A stretch of DNA of 56,654 nt from Clostridia bacterium (GCA_017615475.1 JAGAAC010000039.1:1-56654); one strand, 5' to 3'. Positions 34,825 through 44,723 are shown, numbered from the stretch's first letter. A program made the numbers and translations. The notes: generated from the letters alone by a model not told the origin.

Positions 34825-37409
34825 TTCACACTCCCCCTTTCCACAAGATAATCACGGCCCGGAATAATGAGCGAACCCTGTTTGAAATCCATCCTGCCGT
34901 AATTGACATAGACATTCGTGCCATCTTCATACGTGGTCACATGCACGTCGTTGGTAATGAACTTATGACCGGTAATCCGAAGGCTGTTGAGTCCTGACAT
35001 ATCCTCCTGGTATCTGAGGATCATCTGTCTCGCGTCTTCCTTCCATCGATCATAGGATCCGCCTGTATAGCAGCTGTAAGCAGAATCCTGCAGGATACTT
35101 GTATCTGCTTTCATGAACGAGAAGTTCAGACCTGCGCCGTATTCCGCACTCTCAAGCAGTGCATTCTGGTAATCGCCGGACAGATTGATTGCTTCACCGG
35201 TATAGTTTCTCAGTCCATGGAGCGCAATCTGATAGAAAGGCACAGCCTGATCAATAATCGCGTATTTTCGTCCGGTCAGGTTCATATCCGTGATCAGATC
35301 CGCGTAGGCAATCGCGTAATCGTTGCCCTTCTTGATGCTGATCTTCATGCCAAGATCCTGCGCTTTCTGCAGAATCCCGACATTCATTTGCTTAACCTCT
35401 TCGCGTGTAACTGTATCGTTCTTGTTATAATCCGCACTCAGCAGGTTCCCGATATCCCTGAACGCGATACCGGAAGCGCTCCGGTCTTTTACCCCGTTAA
35501 GCAGATTGTTCGCATAATCGTTTGATATACGGGGTTTTACCAGATAGTATTCAAATTCTTCGGCGGCATCCATCTGCTGATAAGTCACAATATAGTACGG
35601 ATACAGTCTGACAATTTCCCGCGTTGTGAATCTTGCAGCCTGCAGTGTCGGAATAAATCCTTCAGCCAGTCCGCTTTTATAGGCAAAGCAGCTGATACCG
35701 TCAAGGTAAACTGATACTCCTTTATCCTTTGCATCGGCAATCAGTTTTTTCAATCCGGAATCTCCGCCGAGCTGCCCGACTGTATGAACGCTGGTCAGGA
35801 CCTTCTGCCGTACGCCTCCGTTGCTCCAGCCGGTCATCCGTATATTCAGGTGTTTTATCCCGTCAGCAAGCAGTTCATCCATAATATCCTGGGCTTCGCT
35901 GAATGTGGTCACCGGAATAACCGAATCTACCGGAACGCCAAACCTCTGGATTGTTTTATTGATGGCGCCGATCAGTTCCACATGGATCGGGACTTCCGGA
36001 TCAGCCTGTTCCTGTTTGAATTCAGGCTTGCTGCGCAGATAATCGCCATAGGCCTCTGCCATACCGACGTAATTATCCGTATCCACGAAGCAGTAACGCT
36101 GAATGATCGTATCATCCGGTATTGTGTTTTCATACATCAGTACCTGTTCGTTGGTACGGCCGGAAAGCTTAAACTGTCCGTAATGGATCAGGTTGTATTT
36201 ACAGTAAACCGTATTGAAGCTGTTAAAACGGCCTGCTATATCCGCACAGATACCGCCGTAGGAACTGGCTCCTTCAACTGTACAGATAAAGGATCCGTCA
36301 GGCTGTCCCATTCCAAAGACCGCAAATGTGTTTTCAGTCTCGCTGACAGCCTCCGTTCTTTCCATACCGTAATCCCAGCCGTACAGGTTGGCATAATATG
36401 CGTTCTGTGACAGTTTTCCGTTATTATATTTGATGATACCGCCGCTGCCTTCCGGAATAAAGATGAATCCTTCTTCATCCATACCGGCCGCGCCGAACAT
36501 CGGTAATACGGAAACATAAGTCAGCGGATACTCTGCTTCATACTTGATCTCGTTGTAGGGCACTTCCACAACCAGCTGATCCCCGTCCAGCTGCAGGATC
36601 ATCGTTGCATTGAAATACGGGCCGTGGTTTTCTTCCTTCTGTTCGACATTCTGCATGTCGATCTCATACTGTTCCTGGTCGTAACCGATCTTGGAAAAAT
36701 AGCTTTCGATCTTTTCCTTGCTCTTTGTATCGGTATTCGCTTTCAGAATATACAGATTTCCTTCTTCAATAGCCGGATACATGGATTTCAGTTCTTCCAG
36801 ATTTGACGCTTTCCCCAGCTGTTTGGCATCATACAGCGAGTAGAAGGAAGATACCTTTTTCTTGTCTCCTCCGGACATTTTACCGGTTAATTCTTTAAAC
36901 CGTTCTTTTGTAATAGCGATCGGGATAAAATAGGTCCTTTCGATTTTACCGATAGCATATTCGATCCGGATAGTGGTATCATTTTCTTTATAGATATTGA
37001 AATTCTGGTTAACCATTGAATAACGGTAGTTATTCAGTTCCGTTTCACTGCCGGATATCGTATAAGTCAGGTTCAGTGTAGAAGAAAGGAAATCGCTGTT
37101 GACACCATGTGCGATCGGATCTTTATCCCTTCCCTCAGGATTGGACAGCCATACTTTTCCGGTATCCTTGCTTGTAATCTTAAACTGGGTCGTTGCTGCA
37201 TCCATTTCAAGCAGCAACCGTTCATTCTCGATTACAACATTATTTCCGTCTCCTTCATAGAAAACCAGATGCGGCTCTCTTCCGGAAGATTTTTCTCTTT
37301 CTGAGTAGATCGGAACAAAGACGAAAACAACCAGGCACGCCAGCGCGATCACCGCGATCAGCCAGACAATCAGGCGGCGGATGATCTTTTTCTTAGACCT
37401 ATTCATCAT
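34821..37409 (-). CDS. DUF5696 membrane-anchored protein with TIM-barrel-like domain (862 aa)
   Basis: One membrane helix near the N-terminus (IVWLIAVIALACLVVFVFVPIY) and a large extracytoplasmic part. The sequence matches what is annotated as DUF5696 in sugar ABC clusters of Clostridia and Paenibacillus: an N-terminal beta domain (VVIENERLLLEMDAATTQFKITSKDTGKVWLSNP), SVLPMFGAAGMDEEGFIFIPEGSGG, then a barrel-like part with GIKHLNIRMTGWSNGG, GVSVYLDGISCFAY and LLSADYNKND. It resembles glycoside hydrolase barrels, but I cannot assign catalytic residues. AAGGAGG precedes the ATG and the gene overlaps the MalF-type gene. A role in handling oligosaccharides at the cell surface is inferred from constant association with these transporters. 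Confidence 0.85.
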   Translation of the reverse strand: MMNRSKKKIIRRLIVWLIAVIALACLVVFVFVPIYSEREKSSGREPHLVFYEGDGNNVVIENERLLLEMDAATTQFKITSKDTGKVWLSNPEGRDKDPIAHGVNSDFLSSTLNLTYTISGSETELNNYRYSMVNQNFNIYKENDTTIRIEYAIGKIERTYFIPIAITKERFKELTGKMSGGDKKKVSSFYSLYDAKQLGKASNLEELKSMYPAIEEGNLYILKANTDTKSKEKIESYFSKIGYDQEQYEIDMQNVEQKEENHGPYFNATMILQLDGDQLVVEVPYNEIKYEAEYPLTYVSVLPMFGAAGMDEEGFIFIPEGSGGIIKYNNGKLSQNAYYANLYGWDYGMERTEAVSETENTFAVFGMGQPDGSFICTVEGASSYGGICADIAGRFNSFNTVYCKYNLIHYGQFKLSGRTNEQVLMYENTIPDDTIIQRYCFVDTDNYVGMAEAYGDYLRSKPEFKQEQADPEVPIHVELIGAINKTIQRFGVPVDSVIPVTTFSEAQDIMDELLADGIKHLNIRMTGWSNGGVRQKVLTSVHTVGQLGGDSGLKKLIADAKDKGVSVYLDGISCFAYKSGLAEGFIPTLQAARFTTREIVRLYPYYIVTYQQMDAAEEFEYYLVKPRISNDYANNLLNGVKDRSASGIAFRDIGNLLSADYNKNDTVTREEVKQMNVGILQKAQDLGMKISIKKGNDYAIAYADLITDMNLTGRKYAIIDQAVPFYQIALHGLRNYTGEAINLSGDYQNALLESAEYGAGLNFSFMKADTSILQDSAYSCYTGGSYDRWKEDARQMILRYQEDMSGLNSLRITGHKFITNDVHVTTYEDGTNVYVNYGRMDFKQGSLIIPGRDYLVERGSVK

Positions 37410-37420
37410 CGTCCCCCTCC

Positions 37421-38116
37421 TTAATTCAATCTGAATACAATTTCACGGTAGAAGCTGACAAAGAATGCCACTGCATCACTGAGCAGGCTGAAGAAAACAA
37501 GCACAAGGAACAGGATGACCGCGGCTCCGACAATGGTAACGATCATAAAGATAAAGGTTTTTCCGGGACCGTAGTCATGGATCTCCATCAGCCCTACAAA
37601 TGCGAGGAAAGCGCTCCAGATTACGGAAATACTGATCATCACGCTGTACAGGCTGCCCTCTTCGAATGTCAGCATATTACTGATCAGTATCATAGGCAGC
37701 TGAATGATAATATAGGGCACAAGCGCATAGCACATGCCCATATATATATCCTTGAAACGCCCCTTACCTTCGAACAGCGTAGTCATTGCCCAGTTCGCAA
37801 TACACAGCACGAGAAAGGGCAGCAGCAGCGAACCCATTTCTTCCAGGACATTGATATACTGAACCGGCGCTGAAATAAACTGGAAATTGGTCAGCATCAG
37901 TTTCAGGACCCGGATGATCAGGAACAGGAATAAAAAGGTATGTGCTGCCGCCATGGTACCTCTTTTTTCATGAACCAGATCCCAGAACCCGTCAAAGGGA
38001 TGCGTGATAACATGCAGCGCATAGCGAAGAGAATCCTTATACCGGTCCAGCCAGGCTTTTGCTTTTCCGCCTTTCGTCTGAACAGATGTTTCATTTACGG
38101 ATTTTGCTTTGCTCAT
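37421..38116 (-). CDS. YIP1 family membrane protein (231 aa)
   Basis: A small polytopic protein with about five helices. The first helical region follows YALHVITHPFDGFWDLVHEKRGTMAAAHTF, a typical start for bacterial Yip1-domain proteins (..HPf.g...ik.e...s). GGAGGTGATC precedes the ATG. Its start overlaps the 3' end of the NHL-repeat gene by 26 nt, and the DUF5696 gene follows after 11 nt. In these clusters YIP1, NHL and DUF5696 genes occur together, but their shared role is not known to me. Confidence 0.83.
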   Translation of the reverse strand: MSKAKSVNETSVQTKGGKAKAWLDRYKDSLRYALHVITHPFDGFWDLVHEKRGTMAAAHTFLFLFLIIRVLKLMLTNFQFISAPVQYINVLEEMGSLLLPFLVLCIANWAMTTLFEGKGRFKDIYMGMCYALVPYIIIQLPMILISNMLTFEEGSLYSVMISISVIWSAFLAFVGLMEIHDYGPGKTFIFMIVTIVGAAVILFLVLVFFSLLSDAVAFFVSFYREIVFRLN

Positions 38117-39626
38117 GCATGATCACCTCCCACTTCGTTCTCTTTATCCGGCCAAGAATCAATGGAACAATGATTATCAGCACAAGTAACGCGATAATCC
38201 ACCATATATTCTTTTCCACCCAGAGCTTCCGGTACTGCTTGAAAGCCCTGCCGTATTCCTCACGTGCATGCGCGCGTTCGAAATAATCCATTGCTTCCTT
38301 GTATTTTTCCTGCCGGAGCAGCGACCGCCCGATCCCGCGGAAGGCCAGACTGTAGTTGGCGTTCAGTTTCATAACGTCCCGCCACAGTTTATCACTTTGA
38401 TCGTAATCGCCTTTCAGATACGTGTCGGTTGCGTCATAAATCATCTGACCGTATTCTGTAGGCGTAAAGACCGTGATATTGTTTTTCATTTCGTCCAGGA
38501 CAAAGAGATCGTAGCCCATATGATCCAGCGCAATGGCACGGCTGAATGTACCGTCCATACTGCCCTTGGTTCCGAAGGCCCAGAGCATGATACCCTGTCC
38601 GTCATATCCGAACAGGCGGCCGCGCATTCTGTCAACCGTCACATAAATATCATTATCCAGCGCGGTAATATCCGCCATCTTGCTGGGGCCGTACTGCAGA
38701 CTTTCCCTTTTCCAGTTCAGGTCGCCGACGGGCGGTTCCACATCATTTTTGATCAGGATATCATTGCCGATACCGTTGAGGCGGCGGATTGGGTTTGCAT
38801 CGCCAAAGACATCTGCTTCCTTGAACACCGTGGTTGTCGCGTAGATGAATCCTTTGTCATCCATATACAGGTTTTCATATTCTGTAGGAACAAAGCTTTC
38901 GGTCACAGCTCTCTGTTCTCTGGACATGAAGTATTTTTTCCAGATGTAGTCAGCCATATTGAACTTTACGGCATTGGCACCGATATAGCCCGTGAAGGTG
39001 GTGTCATTTTCATACTTCATGAAACCTTTGTTGACGTTTGTGGCCAGTACGTAGACGCGTCCGGCAACATCCACGGCAATCTTGTTCGGAAGGAAAGCGG
39101 AACTCTGGTTGAATGTCGCATCAACAGGTTTCGTAAATTCCTTAACGAAATTCAGTTCTTTATCCACCATCACGACACGGTGGTTGTTCTGGTCGGCAAC
39201 ATAGATATTGCCGTTCCCGTCGGCAAAAACGTCCGCCGGATAATTGAACGTTGAGGGTTCCGTTCCCTGGATTTCCGATATCACGCGGGTAAATGCAGCC
39301 TGTCCGTCTTCATAGCGGAACTGGATAATCCGGTTATTGCCGGTATCCGCCACATAGACGTCATTCCCGCAGATAAAGAGACTCTGGGCTTTTGTGATCC
39401 CTTTGCCGCCGAGATTGTCCATTCCCAGTGTCGTACCGTCTATGACCAGCTCGACACGGTAGGGATCCGGAGCCATCTGTACGTCTTCCCAATAGTCGTA
39501 GATATAGGAATAGGAAGTGCTGAACCCGTCATCTTTCATGCTGTTGCTTTCATCTGCGCAGGCACAGGCAGCAATGCATAGCAGTAAGACGGCTAACAGT
39601 AAGGAAACTGTTTTTTTCATCATCAT
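38091..39626 (-). CDS. NHL-repeat beta-propeller lipoprotein with TPR-like segment and C-terminal membrane helix (511 aa)
   Basis: The signal peptide contains IAAC, a plausible lipobox (KKTVSLLLAVLLLCIAAC). Residues about 75-405 form a propeller with NHL-type repeats, e.g. DVYVADTGNNRIIQF, FNYPADVFADGNGNIYVADQNNHRVVMVD, and GRVYVLATNVN. A short TPR-like helical region follows (YKEAMDYFERAHAREEYGRAF), then one membrane helix near the C-terminus (IWWIIALLVLIIIVPLILG) and a basic tail. It is unusual that lipid and transmembrane anchors could both be used. AAGGAGG precedes the three start-candidate ATGs. It is probably an extracellular ligand-binding or sensor subunit of the oligosaccharide system; this is inferred. 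Confidence 0.82.
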   Translation of the reverse strand: MMMKKTVSLLLAVLLLCIAACACADESNSMKDDGFSTSYSYIYDYWEDVQMAPDPYRVELVIDGTTLGMDNLGGKGITKAQSLFICGNDVYVADTGNNRIIQFRYEDGQAAFTRVISEIQGTEPSTFNYPADVFADGNGNIYVADQNNHRVVMVDKELNFVKEFTKPVDATFNQSSAFLPNKIAVDVAGRVYVLATNVNKGFMKYENDTTFTGYIGANAVKFNMADYIWKKYFMSREQRAVTESFVPTEYENLYMDDKGFIYATTTVFKEADVFGDANPIRRLNGIGNDILIKNDVEPPVGDLNWKRESLQYGPSKMADITALDNDIYVTVDRMRGRLFGYDGQGIMLWAFGTKGSMDGTFSRAIALDHMGYDLFVLDEMKNNITVFTPTEYGQMIYDATDTYLKGDYDQSDKLWRDVMKLNANYSLAFRGIGRSLLRQEKYKEAMDYFERAHAREEYGRAFKQYRKLWVEKNIWWIIALLVLIIIVPLILGRIKRTKWEVIMHEQSKIRK

Positions 39627-39636
39627 TCTCTCCTCC

Positions 39637-40872
39637 TTAATCCTTGATACCGGAAGAGGCCATGGTCTCCAGGATCCGGCTCTGGCTGAAGATGAAGATG
39701 AGGATCGGAACCATCGTCATGATCATCGTAGCTGCTGCCATTTCACCGGTTCGTGCAATATTGGTTGTAGTCTGGCCCTGGATCTGACTCATCGCATACA
39801 CCAGCGGTTTCTTCGCTTCGGAATAGATGAGTGTAGTTGCCGGGTTATTCCACAGAGACTGGACGCTGAAGATGATCATCGTCAGCCAGGCAGGCTTCAC
39901 GTTGGGCATCACGATGCTCCAGAACACCCTGAAGCGGCTGGCGCCGTCAATGGTTGCCGCCTCAATCAGAGCAGTGGGCAGGCCTTCCATAAACTGTTTC
40001 ATCAGGAATAGGCCCATCGGCGCGCAGAACGCCGGAAGGATCAAGGCCCAGTAAGTATCCACCATGCCCAGTTTGCTCATGATCAGGTAGTTCGGAATAC
40101 CGGTCACATAGCCGGAGAACATCAGGCAGGTGGTGACAAGGCCGAAGAACATCCGGCCGCCGGGAAATTCATACTTGGCCAGCACAAAAGCAGCCATGCC
40201 GGCAACAACAAGGTGGCCGAAGGTACCGACGACCGTCACGAAGAGAGTGTTCATCAGGTAACGGCTGAACGGAACAAAACTCTTCCCCATCGTCACAAAC
40301 AAGTCGGAGAAGTTGTCCAGCGTCGGATGGCTGGGCCAGATGGGCGGCGGAATCCGCAGCAGTTCATCCAGCGGCTTCAGGGCCGAACCGATCATGAAGA
40401 ACAGCGGGAAGAACATGGCTATAGCAACCACCAGCAGCATCAGGTAGATCACAATGTCTCCGCCGATGGAGCGGTTGGGATGGCGGCGGGTGATCAGGTG
40501 CTTTTTCGGCACTTCGATCTTCTGTCCCAGCCGTTCCGCCTGCTCATGCAGGATATCTCCCCTTGTTTTTGCCCTTACCGGCTTGTCCACCCAGTTTTTA
40601 TCCATCTGACTGTAAAGCTTAAGACCGTGATCCAGTTCAAACACATACCGGGTATCATCCTTCAGGATGACGGTAACCTGACTGGAAGTACCTCCCCGGC
40701 GGATATTGTCCATCCGGTTCATCCGGGCGTAATGCCATTCGGCGATGGGCTCCTTTTTCCCTTTGGCGTAGAATGCCGCACCCTGTTCGCCGGCAACCAG
40801 CTCACCGCGGAATTTCTTTCCGCTGATCAGCTGAAGGGTACCGTTGGATCTGACCGTATTGTTCTCACTCAT
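39637..40872 (-). CDS. Carbohydrate ABC transporter permease, MalG type, with N-terminal soluble domain (411 aa)
   Basis: The C-terminal ~280 residues are an ordinary MalG-type permease with EAA loop TALIEAATIDGASRFRVFWSIVMPNVKP. Residues 1-125 are extra: LQLISGKKFRGELVAGEQGAAF, EPIAEWHYARMNRMDN and VTVILKDDTRYVFELDHGLKL suggest a compact PH-like beta domain on the cytosolic side. Typical permeases are about 280-300 aa. The gene starts 1 nt after the stop codon of the preceding permease. The extra domain could bind a regulator or the ATPase. The NHL, YIP1 and DUF5696 genes follow, so one long operon is likely. Confidence 0.9.
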   Translation of the reverse strand: MSENNTVRSNGTLQLISGKKFRGELVAGEQGAAFYAKGKKEPIAEWHYARMNRMDNIRRGGTSSQVTVILKDDTRYVFELDHGLKLYSQMDKNWVDKPVRAKTRGDILHEQAERLGQKIEVPKKHLITRRHPNRSIGGDIVIYLMLLVVAIAMFFPLFFMIGSALKPLDELLRIPPPIWPSHPTLDNFSDLFVTMGKSFVPFSRYLMNTLFVTVVGTFGHLVVAGMAAFVLAKYEFPGGRMFFGLVTTCLMFSGYVTGIPNYLIMSKLGMVDTYWALILPAFCAPMGLFLMKQFMEGLPTALIEAATIDGASRFRVFWSIVMPNVKPAWLTMIIFSVQSLWNNPATTLIYSEAKKPLVYAMSQIQGQTTTNIARTGEMAAATMIMTMVPILIFIFSQSRILETMASSGIKD

Positions 40873-40873
40873 A

Positions 40874-41818
40874 TCAGGTACCCACCCTTCCCAGCAACGC
40901 GGCGATTGCTTTTTTACTCAGGATCATAGCCAGGAACAGGATCACCGCGACAGCACTGGCGTAGCCCATCTCGAACCGGACGAAACCGTAGTCGAACAGG
41001 TGGGTAACCACCGTGCGGGCGGCATAGTCCGTGGAGGGGAACCCGCACAGAGCCCGCGGAACGTCACTGATGTTGAAGGAGGAGGCAATACTCATAACCG
41101 CGCCGAACAGCAGCATGGGCTTCATACTGGGCAGCGTGATGTGATACAGCTCCTGCCAGCGGTTGCGGACGCCGTCCACATAACCGGCTTCATACATGCT
41201 GCGGTCAATGCCCTGGAAACCGGCGACAAAGCTCAGGAAGCCAGTACCCATGCTCATCCACAGGCTGACGATGATCACGATTGTCAGCATATATCGGGGA
41301 TCCAGCAGCCACATAAGCGGCGCGTTGATAATTCCCCATTCAATCAGGATGGAATTGAGCCAGCCGTATGCATCGGCACGGAAAAGCGTTGTAAACACGG
41401 TAATTACACCGGCGCCAAGCGAAGGAGCGTAGAATACGATAACCGCAATTGCCCTCAGCCATTTCGGCAGCTCATTGATGAACCAGGCGAACAGGAAGGA
41501 CAGAATGTATCCCACCGGTCCGACAATGACCGCGCAGACAAAGGTGTTCTTGATGGATGTCAGGAAAACCTCGTCCTGCAGGATCAGGTTGATGTAGTTC
41601 TGCAGCCCAATATACCGGGGAGGCTCCAGGATGTTATAGTAGGTAAAGCTCAGGACGATGGATGTTCCGATCGGCAGGATAAAGAAGGTGAAAAACAGGA
41701 TCGCGTACGGCGCCAGGAACAGGTAGCATCCCTTGTTACGCTTTGCCAGCGTCCATCCATGAGCCATCTTTTCCCGCTTCATGGTCAGGAATCTTGATGC
41801 AAAAGACTGTGACTGCAT
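40874..41818 (-). CDS. Carbohydrate ABC transporter permease, MalF/UgpA type (314 aa)
   Basis: About six helices, starting KRNKGCYLFLAPYAILFFTFFILPIG. The EAA loop is RSMYEAGYVDGVRNRWQELYHITLPSMKP (about residues 206-233). AAGGAGG precedes the ATG. It lies between the large binding protein and the second permease of this set. This permease pair is distinct from the pair at 32.8-34.8 kb, so the cluster holds two importers that may handle different oligosaccharides. Confidence 0.94.
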   Translation of the reverse strand: MQSQSFASRFLTMKREKMAHGWTLAKRNKGCYLFLAPYAILFFTFFILPIGTSIVLSFTYYNILEPPRYIGLQNYINLILQDEVFLTSIKNTFVCAVIVGPVGYILSFLFAWFINELPKWLRAIAVIVFYAPSLGAGVITVFTTLFRADAYGWLNSILIEWGIINAPLMWLLDPRYMLTIVIIVSLWMSMGTGFLSFVAGFQGIDRSMYEAGYVDGVRNRWQELYHITLPSMKPMLLFGAVMSIASSFNISDVPRALCGFPSTDYAARTVVTHLFDYGFVRFEMGYASAVAVILFLAMILSKKAIAALLGRVGT

Positions 41819-41837
41819 GATTGCTTTTCCTCCTTCC

Positions 41838-44723
41838 TTAATCGATCGGCAGGTTGAATTCCCGCCGTTTGATCTTGATCTCTTCGTTAATAGTCCGCGC
41901 GTAGGTCAGCAGCGTTTCCCGCTTGTCTTCCTTGTTGTTGATCACGCGGCGGATGGCGTTGATCAGGTGACGCACCGTGGAATAACCGCCGGCGATTTCA
42001 GGCCAGCCCCGGGTGTATTCCGCCTGCTCCTGCAGCACCTTCAGCTGTTTGCTCGACCAGGCCAGCTGTTTCACCGCTTCCTGGTTTGCCGTCTGGTACC
42101 GGGCGGACGCGCCGAGGATGCTTTCCATTTCACGTCCGAAACGGACCTGCGTATCGGTGCTGACCCACCACTTCATGAACTCCCAGGCATTCTGTTTCAT
42201 CTTTTCATCATCCGTGGCGATCATCATGCAACACAGGCCGCTGGTCTGTCCCGTATGGTCGATGGTGCCGTCCTCCTGTTTCGTGCCGGGCAGCAGGGTG
42301 AAGTCCCACAGTCCGCGGATTTCAGGCGCGGAAACCATCAGCTGGTTATATGTATCATAGTTGGACACACCCATAGGCATCTGGCCGCTGCGGAAACGGC
42401 TCTTGAAGTCGAACACCGTCGGCAGGCCGTAGTCGTTATACAAGCTTGTATACAGTTTGAAGCCCGCCACGCCGGCCTCGCTGTCCACCAGGGTCTTCTT
42501 GGCGTCCTTGTCATAGATAGAGCCGCCGTTCTGGAAAATCATCGAGTCCAGAATGGACGCATCCGCGTTGATGATGTCCGGGAAGGAAACGCCGAATTCC
42601 AGGCTGTTGCCCTGGAGAGTCGGCAGTTCAGCAATGATCTCATCCCAGGTCTGGGGAATCGGCAGTCCCAACTCCTCCATAATGTCCTTGCGGTAGAACA
42701 GCACCGGATAGTTCATAGTTTCCGGCAGGCCGTAAACACCGGAATGGGTACCGTCGTTATAGATCATCGGCTCAATGATGCTGGCTTTGAATGGCTTGGT
42801 AACTTCTTCATAATCTTCGAACTGTGTCAGGTCTTCCACCGCATGGCGCATGGCGTAGTTCACGGCGAACCAGCTACTCAGGTTCAGGGTGATGTCAGGC
42901 CCGTTTCCTGCCACAACTGCCGGCAGGATCGCGTCCTGAAGCACCAGTTTCAGGTTAACCTTGATACCGGTCTGGGCTGTGAAGGAATCGTCCACCATGG
43001 CCTTCATAACCGTACTCTGGTCACGGCCGGTGGTGATCCAGATTTCCAGCACGTCGTCCGTGTCGTCGTACTTGTCGCCCAGGCTGTTGTAGTCGATTGT
43101 AAAGGAACTGATGCAGCTCCGGATCTCATGGAAGATATCCTGGAAGACGTTGCTGTGAATCTCAGGAACCTTCACATTCTCTCCCGTCACCATGATCAGG
43201 TCCACGTCCAGTTTGCTTTCGGACATATTCTGCATGGCCGTACCCAGGGATGTAATATTATCTTTAAAATTGGAAAAAGACTCCGTAATCCTTTCATTGT
43301 ATTTGACAAACTGTTCAAGCTGATTGGCCAGCGTCTGGGCTGCGGCGATCCGGTCGCTCTTTTCACCGGTAGTGGCAACCGTTTCATCCACAATCTTGTA
43401 CAGGCGCTTGCTTTCCAGGTCCATGGCCTCAATGACTTCAGGATAAACCTGTTGCAGTTTATAATCACGGTACCGGTCCGGATTGACGCCGGTCAGCACC
43501 AGGATTTTACGGTAGATTTGGTTCAGGCGGTAAATGCTGTCCTCCACTTCTTTCAGGATCGGTCCCATCTCGCCCAGGGTGACTTCCATCCGGATGGTAT
43601 GGTCGCCCTTGGTCAGGTAGAAGCGGCAGGGATTGCCATCCTTGTCGCTCAGGGTGCGCATTTCCCAGTTGTTCCTGTAGCTGAAGGTCACGGCTTCAAG
43701 GTCCTCAAAGGGAACCTCGCCGTCTATAAATACCGTGCGGGCGGACAGGGCGCCGCGCTGATACATCTGTCTTGCCTTGATGGAAATGTTATAATAGCCG
43801 TCTTCCGGCACATTGAAGTCCCACTGAATCCATTCACCGGGATGTGTCCACGCATCGCCGCCGATGTAGTTCAGGATCGTATTGCTGACGGAATAGGGAT
43901 CTGTCAGGGCGGAGCTGCGATCGTAGCGGGCATAAAGGCTCGGCTCGCTCCGCAGCTTAGCGTCTTCGCCCTGGATCGTCTGGCTGTAATTCAAGGCCTT
44001 TTCCGTCATAGCGGCTTCAGGCTGCGCGGCAATATACTCCTCATAGGTCGGGAATACCGCGAGGGGCAGCATCCTGACGGCGCACAGAATCATGGGTTCG
44101 TTGACCGCCCGGATGGTCAGCTCGTTTTCGCCCTCATTGAAGTAGAAAGCATAGGGCTCCGACTGGTAACCCATGTCATCCACGCAGTAGGAGGTCTGCT
44201 TTTCAAATCGTTCGACCTGCGTGGGACGGATATCATTTCCCTGGTTGTCCTTCCGCACTTCACCGGCGTCGGTCCACAGTCTGGAAAAAGAAAGCGTGCT
44301 CGCGCCGGAGAAGGGTACTTCCCCATTGATCGCGATCTCACGCTCAATATCGATACCGCGGCTTTCCACGGTCTTGTATTCCAGCTGAATGTTGTACAGG
44401 CCTGCCTGGGGCATGGTAACCTTCCAGGTAAGATCCGACTCGTCGCCCGTCATGATGCCGTCCGCGCTGACTTCGCCGCCTTCGCCCTCGAAGGAAGCCA
44501 GGTCCACTTCAACGGCTTCTGTAACCGCCGGCAGATCCTTATACTTTGCCAGATAGGCAGTATAAGTGTTGCTCCGCCCGATACCGGTTACATCGGTGGA
44601 CAGGTCGACGCCCTCGTACTTGCTCCTGAAATTGTTCTCGGACCGGCTGAGCAGCCAGATCCCGCCAATCACAAGAACAGCGACAAGGACGCCGATGAGA
44701 ATGTTCCGCCATTTCCTTGACAT
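41838..44723 (-). CDS. Membrane-anchored sugar-binding protein with two N-terminal beta domains and a helical linker (961 aa)
   Basis: An uncleaved-looking N-terminal helix (NILIGVLVAVLVIGGIWLL, no lipobox) anchors the protein. Two related beta domains follow (about 65-230 and 250-410). They share the pattern LTW.V..P..GLYNI.L.. / IQWDFNVPEDGYYNISIKAR and VPF...... TLSFSRLW / AVTFSYRNNW, and look like carbohydrate-binding modules. A helical region (about 420-540) leads to a complete family 1 binding protein from about 555 (LEIWITTGRDQSTVMKAMVDDSF, YGLPETMNYPVLFYRKDIMEELGLP, EFMKWWVSTDTQVRFGREM). Most such proteins are about 450 aa, so this is a fusion of polysaccharide-docking and import functions. 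GGGAGAG lies 9 nt before the chosen ATG; an upstream GTG is also in frame. It is the first gene of the cluster. Confidence 0.88.
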   Translation of the reverse strand: MSRKWRNILIGVLVAVLVIGGIWLLSRSENNFRSKYEGVDLSTDVTGIGRSNTYTAYLAKYKDLPAVTEAVEVDLASFEGEGGEVSADGIMTGDESDLTWKVTMPQAGLYNIQLEYKTVESRGIDIEREIAINGEVPFSGASTLSFSRLWTDAGEVRKDNQGNDIRPTQVERFEKQTSYCVDDMGYQSEPYAFYFNEGENELTIRAVNEPMILCAVRMLPLAVFPTYEEYIAAQPEAAMTEKALNYSQTIQGEDAKLRSEPSLYARYDRSSALTDPYSVSNTILNYIGGDAWTHPGEWIQWDFNVPEDGYYNISIKARQMYQRGALSARTVFIDGEVPFEDLEAVTFSYRNNWEMRTLSDKDGNPCRFYLTKGDHTIRMEVTLGEMGPILKEVEDSIYRLNQIYRKILVLTGVNPDRYRDYKLQQVYPEVIEAMDLESKRLYKIVDETVATTGEKSDRIAAAQTLANQLEQFVKYNERITESFSNFKDNITSLGTAMQNMSESKLDVDLIMVTGENVKVPEIHSNVFQDIFHEIRSCISSFTIDYNSLGDKYDDTDDVLEIWITTGRDQSTVMKAMVDDSFTAQTGIKVNLKLVLQDAILPAVVAGNGPDITLNLSSWFAVNYAMRHAVEDLTQFEDYEEVTKPFKASIIEPMIYNDGTHSGVYGLPETMNYPVLFYRKDIMEELGLPIPQTWDEIIAELPTLQGNSLEFGVSFPDIINADASILDSMIFQNGGSIYDKDAKKTLVDSEAGVAGFKLYTSLYNDYGLPTVFDFKSRFRSGQMPMGVSNYDTYNQLMVSAPEIRGLWDFTLLPGTKQEDGTIDHTGQTSGLCCMMIATDDEKMKQNAWEFMKWWVSTDTQVRFGREMESILGASARYQTANQEAVKQLAWSSKQLKVLQEQAEYTRGWPEIAGGYSTVRHLINAIRRVINNKEDKRETLLTYARTINEEIKIKRREFNLPID

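Noticed and set aside
41781..44720. A 979-codon plus-strand frame opposite the large binding protein
   Set aside because: Same reason: antisense to a gene with a clear family 1 binding domain, strong promoter and ribosome site.
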